This document shows, in pieces, positions 10,551 through 19,888 of a stretch of 64,000 nt of DNA (position 1 is the first letter of the stretch; each line of letters opens with the position of its first letter). The stretch comes from Candidatus Latescibacterota bacterium (GTDB taxonomy: Bacteria > Latescibacterota > UBA2968 > UBA8231). The DNA lies in contig JAJEFJ010000054.1 of the NCBI GenBank assembly GCA_022820485.1, forward strand, positions 1 through 64,000. The letters run 5' to 3'. A model generated the notes under the pieces. It did not search any database and was not told where the DNA came from. It worked only from the letters and a program-made list of their open reading frames with translations. A program made the translations under genes and the position numbers.

Positions 10551-11234
10551 TTATTGATCGACACCGACGGCCATCGCCATCCGGGCAATATCTTCATTGG
10601 AAGCAAAAGGGGCGACAACACCAGTTTCGTTGTCGCCGTCAAAGGCTCGCACGTCATAGGCATAGGAGGCTCCACTGACGACGTCATTATCGACGAATTC
10701 GGAGATGCCCGGCCCTAGCGTGGCGATCAACCTTTCGCTGCCCTGTTCCTGAGTTACGGCTTTGCCGAAATCATCGGCGAAGCGCAGAAAATCATCGACA
10801 TCAATTTGGCCATTGGGCACTATGTCGAAGAACAACTCAAAATCCCCATCGGCGTCAGAAGAGCCGAAGCGATCAGCTAAGAGGAAGAAGTCGTCAAAGT
10901 CAACCTTATCCCCCTCGCGCGTAAACCAGCCGAGTACTATCTCGCCGCTATCGTCCACGGGTGGAAAGTAATCCGTGCGATACACGCGATAGCCGTGTAC
11001 GTCGCCCCTAGGCACCACCTGACTACCAAAAGTCGTAAACGAACGAGCGTCATCCGTTGATAGCGTCCAAGAGAGCGACACGGATGACGCATCACTCGCT
11101 GTGGCTTGTAGGTCAGTCACAGGTGCAGGAGGAATATTATCGACAGAAGCTACGGGATCAGAAGTGGTCAACTGAGCGGCCGCGGGAGCAGCACAAAAAG
11201 CAGCTAGCGCGACGATGCGGATATACTCTTTCAT
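10551..11234 (-). CDS. Secreted FnIII-like protein with internal dockerin-like EF-hand repeats
   Basis: Signal peptide MKEYIRIVALAAFCAAPAAAQ; VDFDDFFLLADRFG and IDVDDFLRFADDFG repeats; HGYRVYRTD ... LIATLGPGISEFVDNDVVSGASYAYDVRAFDGDNETG FnIII strands. Confidence 0.75.
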   Translation of the reverse strand: MKEYIRIVALAAFCAAPAAAQLTTSDPVASVDNIPPAPVTDLQATASDASSVSLSWTLSTDDARSFTTFGSQVVPRGDVHGYRVYRTDYFPPVDDSGEIVLGWFTREGDKVDFDDFFLLADRFGSSDADGDFELFFDIVPNGQIDVDDFLRFADDFGKAVTQEQGSERLIATLGPGISEFVDNDVVSGASYAYDVRAFDGDNETGVVAPFASNEDIARMAMAVGVDQ

Positions 11235-11288
11235 CGGACTATACTCCTTGTGAAAAGATAAAATACACAACCATATTGCGGCCGGTAC

Positions 11289-11951
11289 CTACTCGTACAA
11301 ATCGGCGCCGAGGTTATCGGCCCAAAGGAAAAAATCATCGAGGTCAACCATGCCGTTGCCATCGATATCTGTAACTGGATCGAATTTGGCGTGGCCGAAG
11401 TTGGTTTCAAAAATGCCGTAGTCTGAAAGGTCCACATCGCCGTCGTAGTCAAAGTCGCCAAGAAGCAACATATTCCTGACTTCGGCAGACTCGATAGGAG
11501 CGCTCTCGTTGCCGCTTTCATCGACTGCCGAGACCTCATAGAAATATCGCCTGCTCCCTTGGCTCACGTTGATATCGGCATCAACAAAGGACGTCGTGCC
11601 GGCAGGGAATGAAAAAATTGCCGGAGTGCCGGAGCCATCGGCGAGACGACGCGATATATTGTAACCAGCCACATCGTTGACTTCTTTATAGGTGCCACCC
11701 GTTGTAAAGTCGCTACTCGTCGGGACTTGGCGCACAGCATCGTCAACGGATAAGCTCCAAGAGACAGTGATGCTCCTTCCACCTTCGTTGAACTCAGCCT
11801 GTACTCCGCCAACCGGGCTAGGTGCAAGGTCGTCAGTATCCGCTGCCGACTCAGAAACCGTCACCTGTGCTGCCGCCGGACTCGCGCCCAGAAAAACGCC
11901 GAGTCCCAACAAGGCCAAACTCGCGATAGCTCCCTTTATGCCTTTCGACAT
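11289..11951 (-). CDS. Secreted FnIII-like protein with C-terminal dockerin type I-like domain
   Basis: Signal peptide; DFDYDGDVDLSDYGIFETNFG and DIDGNGMVDLDDFFLWADNLG. Confidence 0.8.
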   Translation of the reverse strand: MSKGIKGAIASLALLGLGVFLGASPAAAQVTVSESAADTDDLAPSPVGGVQAEFNEGGRSITVSWSLSVDDAVRQVPTSSDFTTGGTYKEVNDVAGYNISRRLADGSGTPAIFSFPAGTTSFVDADINVSQGSRRYFYEVSAVDESGNESAPIESAEVRNMLLLGDFDYDGDVDLSDYGIFETNFGHAKFDPVTDIDGNGMVDLDDFFLWADNLGADLYE

Positions 11952-12161
11952 ATCTGATTCCTCCTCTGAATGCTCAATGGGTCAAATTTTGATTTAGCCC
12001 CAGCATAGGCCATGAATAAGCGTTTAACTTATCAATAATACCAACAGTTCGCTGTAAACTCAAGGAATTAACGCACTAATTGACTTTCTTGACCCAGTTA
12101 ATGGGCCGCCATATCTTGCTCAATGGCGCTGTTAATATAGAGAAAAAGCCCCCTGCTAGCA

Positions 12162-13946
12162 ATGCCACGTATCCCCGAAGACATCCTCCAACGCATCCGC
12201 GACGCCACCGACATCGTCGACTTGATCTCCGAACACGTCCAGCTCGTCAAGAAGGGCCGCAACTACTCCGGCCTCTGCCCTTTTCACGACGAAAAAACCC
12301 CCTCGTTCAGCGTTGATCCCGACCGCCAATTCTACCACTGCTTCGGCTGTGGCGCCGGGGGAAATGTATTCAAGTTCATCCAAGAGATCGATCGCGTCAC
12401 TTTCGTCGAAGCAGTCAAATTCCTCGCCGAGCGCACCGGGATTATGCTGCCCCAAAACGCGGGACCATCGCGCGAGGAGGACGCGGCTGCCGACGAGCTC
12501 TACCGAGCCAACGACCTGGCGCAAAAGTACTTTCACCATCTGCTGCTTAACGACGATGCCGGCGCTACTGCCCGCACGTATCTACAGACCCGTGGCCTCA
12601 CGGGAGAAACCATCGCGCGCTTCGGCTTGGGCTACGCGCCGCCGCAGTGGGACGCCTTGATCAAAGTGGCCGGTCGCCGAGGCTTGAGTCCCCAGATCTT
12701 GGAGCGGGCGGGGTTGGCTCTGCCGCGCTCCACAGGCAGCGGACACTACGATCGCTTTCGCGACCGAGTCGCTTTTCCCATTGCCAATCTCTCCGATCGG
12801 ACCATTGCCTTCGGCGCACGCGCGCTCCAGCCCGACCAAGAGCCCAAGTACCTCAACTCGCCCGAGACGCCCATCTATCACAAGGGTCGGGTGCTCTATG
12901 GCCTGTCCGACACCCGCGACGCCATTCGTCGCCAAGATGCTGCACTAGTCGTCGAAGGCTATATGGACCTCATCAGCCTAGCGCAGGCCGGCATCCAGCA
13001 CGTAGTTGCCACCTCCGGCACGGCCCTGACCGAAGACCACTGCCGCCTGCTAGCTCGCTATGCCCGTCAAGTCGTGCTGCTGTTCGATGGCGATGCGGCT
13101 GGCTCCACAGCCGCCATGCGAGCCTGCGAAGCTTTCCTAGGTACTGGTCTAGACACCCGCGTCGTCTCGCTGCCCTCCGAGCACGACCCCGATACTTTCG
13201 TCCAAGCACACGGTTCAGACGCGCTGCTCAAACGAGCCGAGAACGCTCAGTCGGTTCTCGATTTCTACCTCAAACAACTCGCCCAGCAGCACGATCTCTC
13301 CAACGTCGAAGGCAAAGCGCGCGCTGTCGAAAGGCTCAAACCTCTTCTAGCCAAGCCCCGCGATGCGGTCCGCCGCGATCTGCTGCTGCGCGAAGTCGCC
13401 GAGCGCCTCTCGGTTGACGAGCAATCCCTGCGCCACGACCTGCAAGCCTCCCTGCGCCGTCCTCAGCGACCACGTATGGAATCTGCCGAGCCGAGCCCAA
13501 CAGCCACGCCCGACCCGCCGCGTCACGAGCTCGAATTCGTAGGGCTGTTGCTCAACTTCTCGCAGTTTATACCCCAAACTGTTCGGCAACTCGCCCCCGA
13601 CTCGCTAAGCGACGCCCGCACTCAGACCCTGTGTCGTACGATCTTTGACCGCCATGCTCACAGCAAAGCCATCGACCTTGGCATGATCATCAGCGAGCTA
13701 GAGGACGACGCACTCGCACGCCTAGCCGCCCAATGCGCGGCCCAAGATTTCGATGAGGAACAAGTCGAGCGACAATGGCGCGACTATTTGCTTTACTTTC
13801 AGAAAAATGCGCTGCAAAAGCGCATCGCCAATGCGCGGCAAGCCCTCGCAACGGCATCCGACGACGGCGAAATTGTGCGCATTAGCGCCGAACTGGTCGC
13901 GCTCAACCAAGAGCGCCAAGCGGTCGCGGCCCAACAAAGCTCTTGA
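12162..13946 (+). CDS. dnaG: DNA primase
   Basis: MPRIPEDILQRIRDATDIVDLISEHVQLVKKGRNYSGLCPFHDEKTPSFSV zinc finger; VVEGYMDLISL Toprim. Confidence 0.97.
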   Translation: MPRIPEDILQRIRDATDIVDLISEHVQLVKKGRNYSGLCPFHDEKTPSFSVDPDRQFYHCFGCGAGGNVFKFIQEIDRVTFVEAVKFLAERTGIMLPQNAGPSREEDAAADELYRANDLAQKYFHHLLLNDDAGATARTYLQTRGLTGETIARFGLGYAPPQWDALIKVAGRRGLSPQILERAGLALPRSTGSGHYDRFRDRVAFPIANLSDRTIAFGARALQPDQEPKYLNSPETPIYHKGRVLYGLSDTRDAIRRQDAALVVEGYMDLISLAQAGIQHVVATSGTALTEDHCRLLARYARQVVLLFDGDAAGSTAAMRACEAFLGTGLDTRVVSLPSEHDPDTFVQAHGSDALLKRAENAQSVLDFYLKQLAQQHDLSNVEGKARAVERLKPLLAKPRDAVRRDLLLREVAERLSVDEQSLRHDLQASLRRPQRPRMESAEPSPTATPDPPRHELEFVGLLLNFSQFIPQTVRQLAPDSLSDARTQTLCRTIFDRHAHSKAIDLGMIISELEDDALARLAAQCAAQDFDEEQVERQWRDYLLYFQKNALQKRIANARQALATASDDGEIVRISAELVALNQERQAVAAQQSS

Positions 13947-13986
13947 CCTGCTTGGGAAAAATGCTAGGTTTTTAACTACATCACGG

Positions 13987-14063
13987 GGGCCTATAGCTCA
14001 GTTGGTTAGAGCAACGGACTCATAATCCGTCGGTCGTAGGTTCGAGTCCTACTGGGCCCACCA
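13987..14063 (+). tRNA. tRNA with CAT anticodon (Ile2/lysidine type or Met)
   Basis: GGGCCTATAGCTCAGTTGGTTAGAGC...CTCATAA...GGTTCGAGTCC...TGGGCCCACCA; 77 nt, cloverleaf with encoded CCA. Confidence 0.92.
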
Positions 14064-14125
14064 TTATTTTTTTACATGCGCGGTTACGAGGATTGGGCAG
14101 CCAATTTTTGTAGCCGTTTTTTCTT

Positions 14126-16321
14126 ATGCAGAGCGTTATAGCCATCTTGCTATGGGCCACAGTCGTCTGGGGGCAAACGGACACCAGCGTCGATCGCGGG
14201 GATTCGCGTTTTATGGCGACAGTGCTAGCGCGCCTCGCCCAGCGAGCCGATCCCATTGCCAACATCTATCTGAACCAAGCCCGCGTCGAGGGCCTCAGTT
14301 CTCTGCTGGGGCAACCGATGAGCGCGGTCAAGCGGCTGAACATGCGCCTGCGTATTGCTCAAGAGCGGGTGCGAGCCGGGGATTTGCGTGCAGGTATCGA
14401 AGAGATGCAAAGCGTGCTGGCAGCCGTAGAGACCGGGCAGGTGCCGGCGACCGAAGGTTTCGTCTATATGCTGCACGACCAGCTCGCCATCGCCTATCTG
14501 CGCCTTGGAGAGCAAGAAAACTGCCTGCACAACCACACCACGGACTCCTGCTTGCTGCCGATCCGCGGCGACGGCGTTCACACCTTGCAGGAAGGCTCCC
14601 GCCGGGCCATCGAGCACTACACCATAAACTTGAACAAACGCCCAAGCGATCTGGGAACTCGCTGGCTGTTGAACTTGGCGTACATGACCTTGGGCGAATA
14701 CCCGGAAGGGGTGCCAGACCCCTGGCGCATTCCCCCGCGCGTATTCGACGGCGACAGCGGCGGGAGCCAGCGCTTCCGCGACGTGGCACCAGTGGCCGGA
14801 GTCGCGGCTGTAGGCCTAGCCGGCGGCAGCGCAGTCGAGGACTTCAACGGCGACGGCCTGCTGGATATCGCGGTCTCCTCGTGGGGGCTGCGCGATCCAC
14901 TGCGCTACTTCCACAACGAGGGTGATGGCACGTTTACCGAGGCCACGACAGCGGCCGGGCTAGCCGGTCAGATAGGAGGGATCAACCTCGAGCAGGCCGA
15001 CTACGACAACGACGGCGATGTCGATCTGCTCGTTTTGCGCGGTGCTTGGATGGGGGAAGAGGGCCGCATGCCCAACTCTCTGTTGCGCAACAACGGCGAC
15101 GGCACCTTTGTGGACGTGACGCGGCGCACCGGCTTGTTCTCCTTGCACCCAACCCACGCAGGGGCCTTTGCTGACTTCGACAACGATGGCCGGTTAGATC
15201 TGTTCGTCGGCAATGAGTCCGGCAAACGGCCCCACCCATGCCAGTTGTTTCGCAACCAAGGGAACGGCCGTTTTGTCGATGTGGCCCCCGCAGTCGGCGT
15301 CGATCACGTGGGCTTTGTGAAGGGTGTTGCCTGGGGCGATATAGACAACGACGGCTTGATCGACCTATACATATCTCAGTTCTACCGAGAAAACGTCCTC
15401 TATCGCAACCTCGGCGACACACCAGCGGGCTGGCGCTTTGCGGCAACGGTCGTCGCACCGGGGCCAAACGAGAGCTTTCCCACTTGGTTTTGGGACTACG
15501 ACAACGACGGCTGGCTCGACTTGTTCGCCGGTGGCTACAACATGGACGATCTCGGCGACATGGCGCGCGCGTACCTCGGCGAGGAATTTGCCGCCGATCA
15601 CGCCCACGTGTATCGCAACAACGGCGACGGCACCTTCGACGAGGTCACCGAAGCGCTGGGGAGCTTTGGCCAAGTCATCCTAGCTATGGGTGCCAACTAC
15701 GGCGACTTGGACAACGATGGGTTCCCCGACTGCTACGTCGGCACTGGGATCCCCGATCTGCGCTCGCTCACGCCCAACCGCATGTTGCGCAATGACGGTG
15801 GCACGCGGTTTTTGGACGTCACCACCACAGGCGGCTTCGGCAACGTACAGAAAGGGCACGGCGTGTCTTTTGCCGACTTCGACAACGATGGAGACCAAGA
15901 CGTCTTTGAGGTCATGGGCGGCGCTTTTGAGGGCGACCTCTACCAGAACGTACTCTACGAAAATCCCGGACACGGCAATCGCTGGCTGCGGCTGTTTCCC
16001 CAAGGCGTGCAGTCGAATCGAGGGGCTATTGGCGGTCGCGTGCGCGTGCGCGTGCGGCGACCAGACGACAGCACTCGCGACATCCACCACCTCATCGGTT
16101 CGGGTGGCAGCTTCGGGGCCAACCCGCTCGCGCCGCACCTCGGGCTAGGGGGTGCTGTGGCAGTGGATTTCGTGGAAATCATTTGGCCGGCGACCCATCA
16201 GACGCAGCGCTGGGCAGGGCTGAAGCTCGACCGTGCGTACCGTCTGCGCGAGGGCCACCCATCGGCGACTGAAGTGATCCTGCCGGAATTCCACTTTGCC
16301 GCCGGGCGCAACGGACATTGA
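14126..16321 (+). CDS. FG-GAP/VCBS repeat protein with C-terminal ASPIC/UnbV domain (CRTAC1-like)
   Basis: Repeated DFNGDGLLDIAV, DYDNDGDVDLLVL, DFDNDGRLDLFVG, DIDNDGLIDLYIS; C-terminal GAIGGRVRVRV...GSGGSFGANPLAPHLGLG...IIWP. Confidence 0.88.
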   Translation: MQSVIAILLWATVVWGQTDTSVDRGDSRFMATVLARLAQRADPIANIYLNQARVEGLSSLLGQPMSAVKRLNMRLRIAQERVRAGDLRAGIEEMQSVLAAVETGQVPATEGFVYMLHDQLAIAYLRLGEQENCLHNHTTDSCLLPIRGDGVHTLQEGSRRAIEHYTINLNKRPSDLGTRWLLNLAYMTLGEYPEGVPDPWRIPPRVFDGDSGGSQRFRDVAPVAGVAAVGLAGGSAVEDFNGDGLLDIAVSSWGLRDPLRYFHNEGDGTFTEATTAAGLAGQIGGINLEQADYDNDGDVDLLVLRGAWMGEEGRMPNSLLRNNGDGTFVDVTRRTGLFSLHPTHAGAFADFDNDGRLDLFVGNESGKRPHPCQLFRNQGNGRFVDVAPAVGVDHVGFVKGVAWGDIDNDGLIDLYISQFYRENVLYRNLGDTPAGWRFAATVVAPGPNESFPTWFWDYDNDGWLDLFAGGYNMDDLGDMARAYLGEEFAADHAHVYRNNGDGTFDEVTEALGSFGQVILAMGANYGDLDNDGFPDCYVGTGIPDLRSLTPNRMLRNDGGTRFLDVTTTGGFGNVQKGHGVSFADFDNDGDQDVFEVMGGAFEGDLYQNVLYENPGHGNRWLRLFPQGVQSNRGAIGGRVRVRVRRPDDSTRDIHHLIGSGGSFGANPLAPHLGLGGAVAVDFVEIIWPATHQTQRWAGLKLDRAYRLREGHPSATEVILPEFHFAAGRNGH

Positions 16322-16359
16322 CCCAGTAGCCATCGGAGGCTAATTTAAAAAATGCTCTT

Positions 16360-16436
16360 GGGCGATTAGCTCAGTTGGTTAGAGCGCCGGTCTCACATAC
16401 CGGAGGTCCGCAGTTCAAATCTGCGATTGCCCACCA
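16360..16436 (+). tRNA. tRNA-Val (CAC)
   Basis: GGGCGATTAGCTCAGTTGGTTAGAGCGCCGGTCTCACATACCGGAGGTCCGCAGTTCAAATCTGCGATTGCCCACCA. Confidence 0.94.
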
Positions 16437-16441
16437 TCGGT

Positions 16442-16484
16442 AAAGGCCGTATGAAGCGCATCTCAGCTTCCACGGCCTTTTTTT
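16442..16484 (+). terminator. Intrinsic terminator after tRNA-Val
   Basis: AAAGGCCGT...ACGGCCTTT followed by a T run, with internal GAAGC/GCTTC. Confidence 0.8.
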
Positions 16485-16491
16485 AGCGATA

Positions 16492-16523
16492 AAAAGGCAC
16501 CTACCCGCAAGTAGGTGCCTTTT
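16492..16523. terminator. Intrinsic terminator
   Basis: AAAAGGCACCTAC-CCGCAA-GTAGGTGCCTTTT. Confidence 0.8.
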
Positions 16524-16538
16524 GTCCTGCAATCCGCG

Positions 16539-17213
16539 CTACGGATATAGATGCTGTTTTACCAAGGCCCAAGACATCGGTAAAACGTTCGTTTCCCTGA
16601 CCGGCTCGGGGTCTTCTTGCCTCTCCGGGAGCAGGTACGCGGGGATGGCTCCCGGCGTACCCAACTCGCTGGCACCCGCATCCCAGCCGCTTTGTTCGGT
16701 CGCCGTTGCCCAGCTTTCGGGCTGATCGCCGGGCTGGTCAAAGGCAATGCGCACCATGGCGCTTTTGCTGGCTGAGTCACCGGCGAAAGGAGCCCCGCGG
16801 CCATCGTCGGCCATGTCGATGAGTTGGCCGCCAGCTTGCGGGTCGCCGTCGTATAGATGCAAGAGCAGCTTGGTATTGGGCAGCGAGACGGCTGAGTCAA
16901 CGCGCTGAGGCTCGACGGCGAGGAGGGAGTTTTTGTGATTGGCGGCATAGTTAGCGATGAGAAAGGTCTGTCCAGCGGGGATCACCGCAGCGTCGAGCAC
17001 GAACATAACCTTGTCCTCGTCGCCGCTGCGGTAGGTCAAAGTCCACCCGGCCAGATCAATCGCCGCATCGCTGGGGTTGTAGAGTTCGATCCACTCGTCG
17101 GCAGTAGATGCCGTACTACCCGACCACATCAACTCGGATATGACGACCGGGCCGGGTTGGGCCGCGACAGGTGCGGCGAGAGCAAGAAAGATAAAGGCAA
17201 TAAAAGGACGCAT
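16539..17213 (-). CDS. Secreted lamin-tail-domain (LTD) protein
   Basis: Signal peptide MRPFIAFIFLALAAPVAAQ; PVVISELMWSGSTASTADEWIELYNPSDAAIDLAGWTLTY. Confidence 0.82.
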   Translation of the reverse strand: MRPFIAFIFLALAAPVAAQPGPVVISELMWSGSTASTADEWIELYNPSDAAIDLAGWTLTYRSGDEDKVMFVLDAAVIPAGQTFLIANYAANHKNSLLAVEPQRVDSAVSLPNTKLLLHLYDGDPQAGGQLIDMADDGRGAPFAGDSASKSAMVRIAFDQPGDQPESWATATEQSGWDAGASELGTPGAIPAYLLPERQEDPEPVRETNVLPMSWALVKQHLYP

Positions 17214-17378
17214 GGCAGCCTCCAGGTTAAGGTGAGATGGCAATTGCCATGCGCTTAATGCAATATGCGTACCTATATTTTTTACTTTTTATAACATATT
17301 GTAAAATATAAAAATACAAAATTCACACTGCGCGTATTACCCGTACTCAGTGCGTCTATTTGGCAACAGTTCTGACAC

Positions 17379-18806
17379 CTAGTCGATACAGGACGCACGG
17401 GCTGTGAGTGCCGCGCATAGCTTCTGTTGTAGGCCGCCGAAACCGCCGTTGCTCATAAAAACCACCAAATCGCCTGGGCGTGTTTCCGCAGCTAAAAAAG
17501 CGGCCATCGCTTCGGCGTCGGGCAGATAGTGCGCTGGCTTGCCGGTGGCGCGGAGATATTCTACCAAGCGCTTGGGCGAGAACGGCTCGTCCTCCCGGGC
17601 GCGTTCGGGACGGGGGACCGCGGTTGCGACGAAAGCGTCGGCCAAGGCGAACGCCTCGACATAGCGGCTCTCAAAGATAGCGCGAGCATTGGTCGCGCTG
17701 GCTGGCTCAAAAACCGCGATGAGCCTGCGTTCGGGATGGGACCGGCGCAGTCCCTCTAGAGTATGGGAGACTGCGGTGGGATGGTGGGCGAAATCGTCGA
17801 TGAGGAGAACGTCGTCAATCAGGCCAATCTGCTCTTGTCGGCGTTTGACGCCAGCAAAGTTGGCTAGGGCCGCGCGCAGATCGCCGACAGTCAAGCCAGC
17901 GTGGAAACCAGTGGCCAAGCTGGCCAAGGCATTGCAGACGTTGTAATCGCCGCTCAGCGGCAAGTCGAAAACCCCCACCTCTCGCCCCGACCGGCACAAG
18001 GTGAAGCGCGTCCTCTCGGCACTGGCCTGAAGGTTGGTGGCGCGCCAAAATGCGCCCTCTTCGAGGCCAAAGGTCTCCACCGGTGCCAGCGCGCCGGGGA
18101 GGAGTTCGGCGATATTGGGATCGGTGCCGTTGGCTAGAATCAGGCCGTTTTGCGGCACCGTGTTGATGAGTTGGCGGAAGGCTTTGACGATTTCGGCAAG
18201 GTCTTGGTAGATGTCGGCGTGGTCGAATTCAATGTTGTTGACGATTAGCACATCGGGTAGGTAGAAGAAAAACTTCGCCCACTTGGCAAAGAAGGCGCTG
18301 TCGTATTCATCGCCTTCGACGATGAAGTGCGCGCCTTGGCCGAGCCGGTAGGAGCGGTCGAAGTTTTGCGGCACCCCAGCAACGAGGAAGGAAGGGTCTA
18401 GGTCACAAGCGGTGAAGAGGTGGGCGATGAGCGCAGTAGTGGTAGTCTTGCCGTGGATTCCGGTTACCACCACCGAGCGCTTGCCGCGGATGAAGAAATC
18501 GCGCAGCACTTCCGGCAGCGACAGGTACGGGATCCGGCGCGAGAGTACGGCCTCGGCCTCTGGGTTGCCGCGCGAGATTGCGTTGCCAATGACGACCAAA
18601 TCCGGCGTTGGCACCAGGTGATCCGCCGAGAAGCCGACCCGCACATCGATCCCCAACTCTTCAAGCATGGTACTCATCGGAGGATAGACGTGGCTGTCCG
18701 ACCCGGTGACGCGATACCCCCGCTCGCGCAGCATGCCGGCCAAAGACCCCATAGCCGTGCCGCAAGCAGCGATCAAGTGAATGTGGGAACCCAAGGGAAG
18801 CTGCAT
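17379..18806 (-). CDS. mpl: Mur ligase, UDP-MurNAc:L-Ala-D-Glu-mDAP ligase type
   Basis: HLIAACGTAMGSLAGMLRERGYRVTGSD, VVVTGIHGKTTTTALIAHL, LIDDFAHHPTAV; start trimmed. Confidence 0.88.
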   Translation of the reverse strand: MQLPLGSHIHLIAACGTAMGSLAGMLRERGYRVTGSDSHVYPPMSTMLEELGIDVRVGFSADHLVPTPDLVVIGNAISRGNPEAEAVLSRRIPYLSLPEVLRDFFIRGKRSVVVTGIHGKTTTTALIAHLFTACDLDPSFLVAGVPQNFDRSYRLGQGAHFIVEGDEYDSAFFAKWAKFFFYLPDVLIVNNIEFDHADIYQDLAEIVKAFRQLINTVPQNGLILANGTDPNIAELLPGALAPVETFGLEEGAFWRATNLQASAERTRFTLCRSGREVGVFDLPLSGDYNVCNALASLATGFHAGLTVGDLRAALANFAGVKRRQEQIGLIDDVLLIDDFAHHPTAVSHTLEGLRRSHPERRLIAVFEPASATNARAIFESRYVEAFALADAFVATAVPRPERAREDEPFSPKRLVEYLRATGKPAHYLPDAEAMAAFLAAETRPGDLVVFMSNGGFGGLQQKLCAALTARASCID

Positions 18807-18916
18807 GCCCGTATATACCGTTGGAGGAACGCAAGTGTCAAGGGAATCGGCCGGTTTGTGTTCAGCAATCGGCGATTGTTTTATTGTGGAGGCACTTGCT
18901 TGCAAGAGAGGAGACT

Positions 18917-19888
18917 ATGGGCCAAGAGAAAGAAGCGGCAGGGGAGATTTTTCTGTCCCTCGTCATTCCCGTTTTTAACGAAGAGGAAAGCTTGCCCCAT
19001 CTGTGGGTCCAGATCGATAGCGCTCTGGCGACTGCGGAATGGGCCTGGGAGGCCATTTTCGTGGACGACGGGAGCACGGACGCCTCGTTTGCAGTCTTAG
19101 GGGAGTTGGCCAAACAGCATCCACAGGTGTGCGCCTTGCGCTTCCGCCGCAACTACCGCAAGGCCGCGGCCCTCGCCGCTGGCTTCAAGCAGGCGCGCGG
19201 CCAAGTCATCGTCACCATGGACGCCGACCTGCAAGACGACCCCCGCGAAATCCCCCGGCTGCTGGACGAGCTAGACCGCGATTGCGACTTAATATCGGGC
19301 TGGAAGGCCAAGCGCCGCGACCCTCTGAGCAAGACCCTCCCCTCCCGCTTGTTCAATTGGATTACCTCGCTGGTCTCCGGGGTGCGCCTGCGCGATTTCA
19401 ACTGCGGCCTCAAGGCGTATCGGCGCGAGGTGGCCGAAGATGTGCTGCCTTATCTCTACGGAGAGTTGTATCGGTTTTTGCCCGCCGTGGCCCACTGGAT
19501 GGGCTATCGAGTCGGCGAGATCCCAGTGCAGCACCATCCCCGCCGCTTCGGCCATTCCAAATTCGGAGCCAAGCGGTTGCTAAACGGGTTTTTAGATCTG
19601 CTGACTGTGACCTTCGTCGTGCGCTTTATGACCATGCCCATGCACGTCTTCGGCAGCTTAGGGCTCATCTCCACGCTTTGCGGATCGGTCATCTGCGCCT
19701 ATGTGGCCTTGTTGCGCTACGAGCACGGCAACATCCAAAATCGCCATCCCCTGCTCATGCTGGGCATTCTGCTGATCATCGTCGGCATTCAGTGCTTTTC
19801 CATCGGCTTTTTGGGAGACATGATCGCCAGCATGCACCAGCGCGGCGGACGCACCCCGCGCATTGCCGAGCGCTTAAACGGGCGATAG
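18917..19888 (+). CDS. Family 2 glycosyltransferase (polyprenyl-phosphate sugar transferase type)
   Basis: LSLVIPVFNEEESLPHLW, VTMDADLQDDPREIP, two C-terminal TM segments; upstream GAGGAG RBS. Confidence 0.9.
   Translation: MGQEKEAAGEIFLSLVIPVFNEEESLPHLWVQIDSALATAEWAWEAIFVDDGSTDASFAVLGELAKQHPQVCALRFRRNYRKAAALAAGFKQARGQVIVTMDADLQDDPREIPRLLDELDRDCDLISGWKAKRRDPLSKTLPSRLFNWITSLVSGVRLRDFNCGLKAYRREVAEDVLPYLYGELYRFLPAVAHWMGYRVGEIPVQHHPRRFGHSKFGAKRLLNGFLDLLTVTFVVRFMTMPMHVFGSLGLISTLCGSVICAYVALLRYEHGNIQNRHPLLMLGILLIIVGIQCFSIGFLGDMIASMHQRGGRTPRIAERLNGR

Noticed and set aside
12647-13417. 256-aa plus-strand ORF within dnaG
   Set aside because: Alternative frame of dnaG, extremely Arg/Ser/Pro-rich; not a gene.
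15001-16148. Regularly spaced GACAACGACGG-like repeats, considered as CRISPR or a minisatellite
   Set aside because: They encode the DxDxDGxxD calcium-binding repeats of the FG-GAP protein; no spacer structure.
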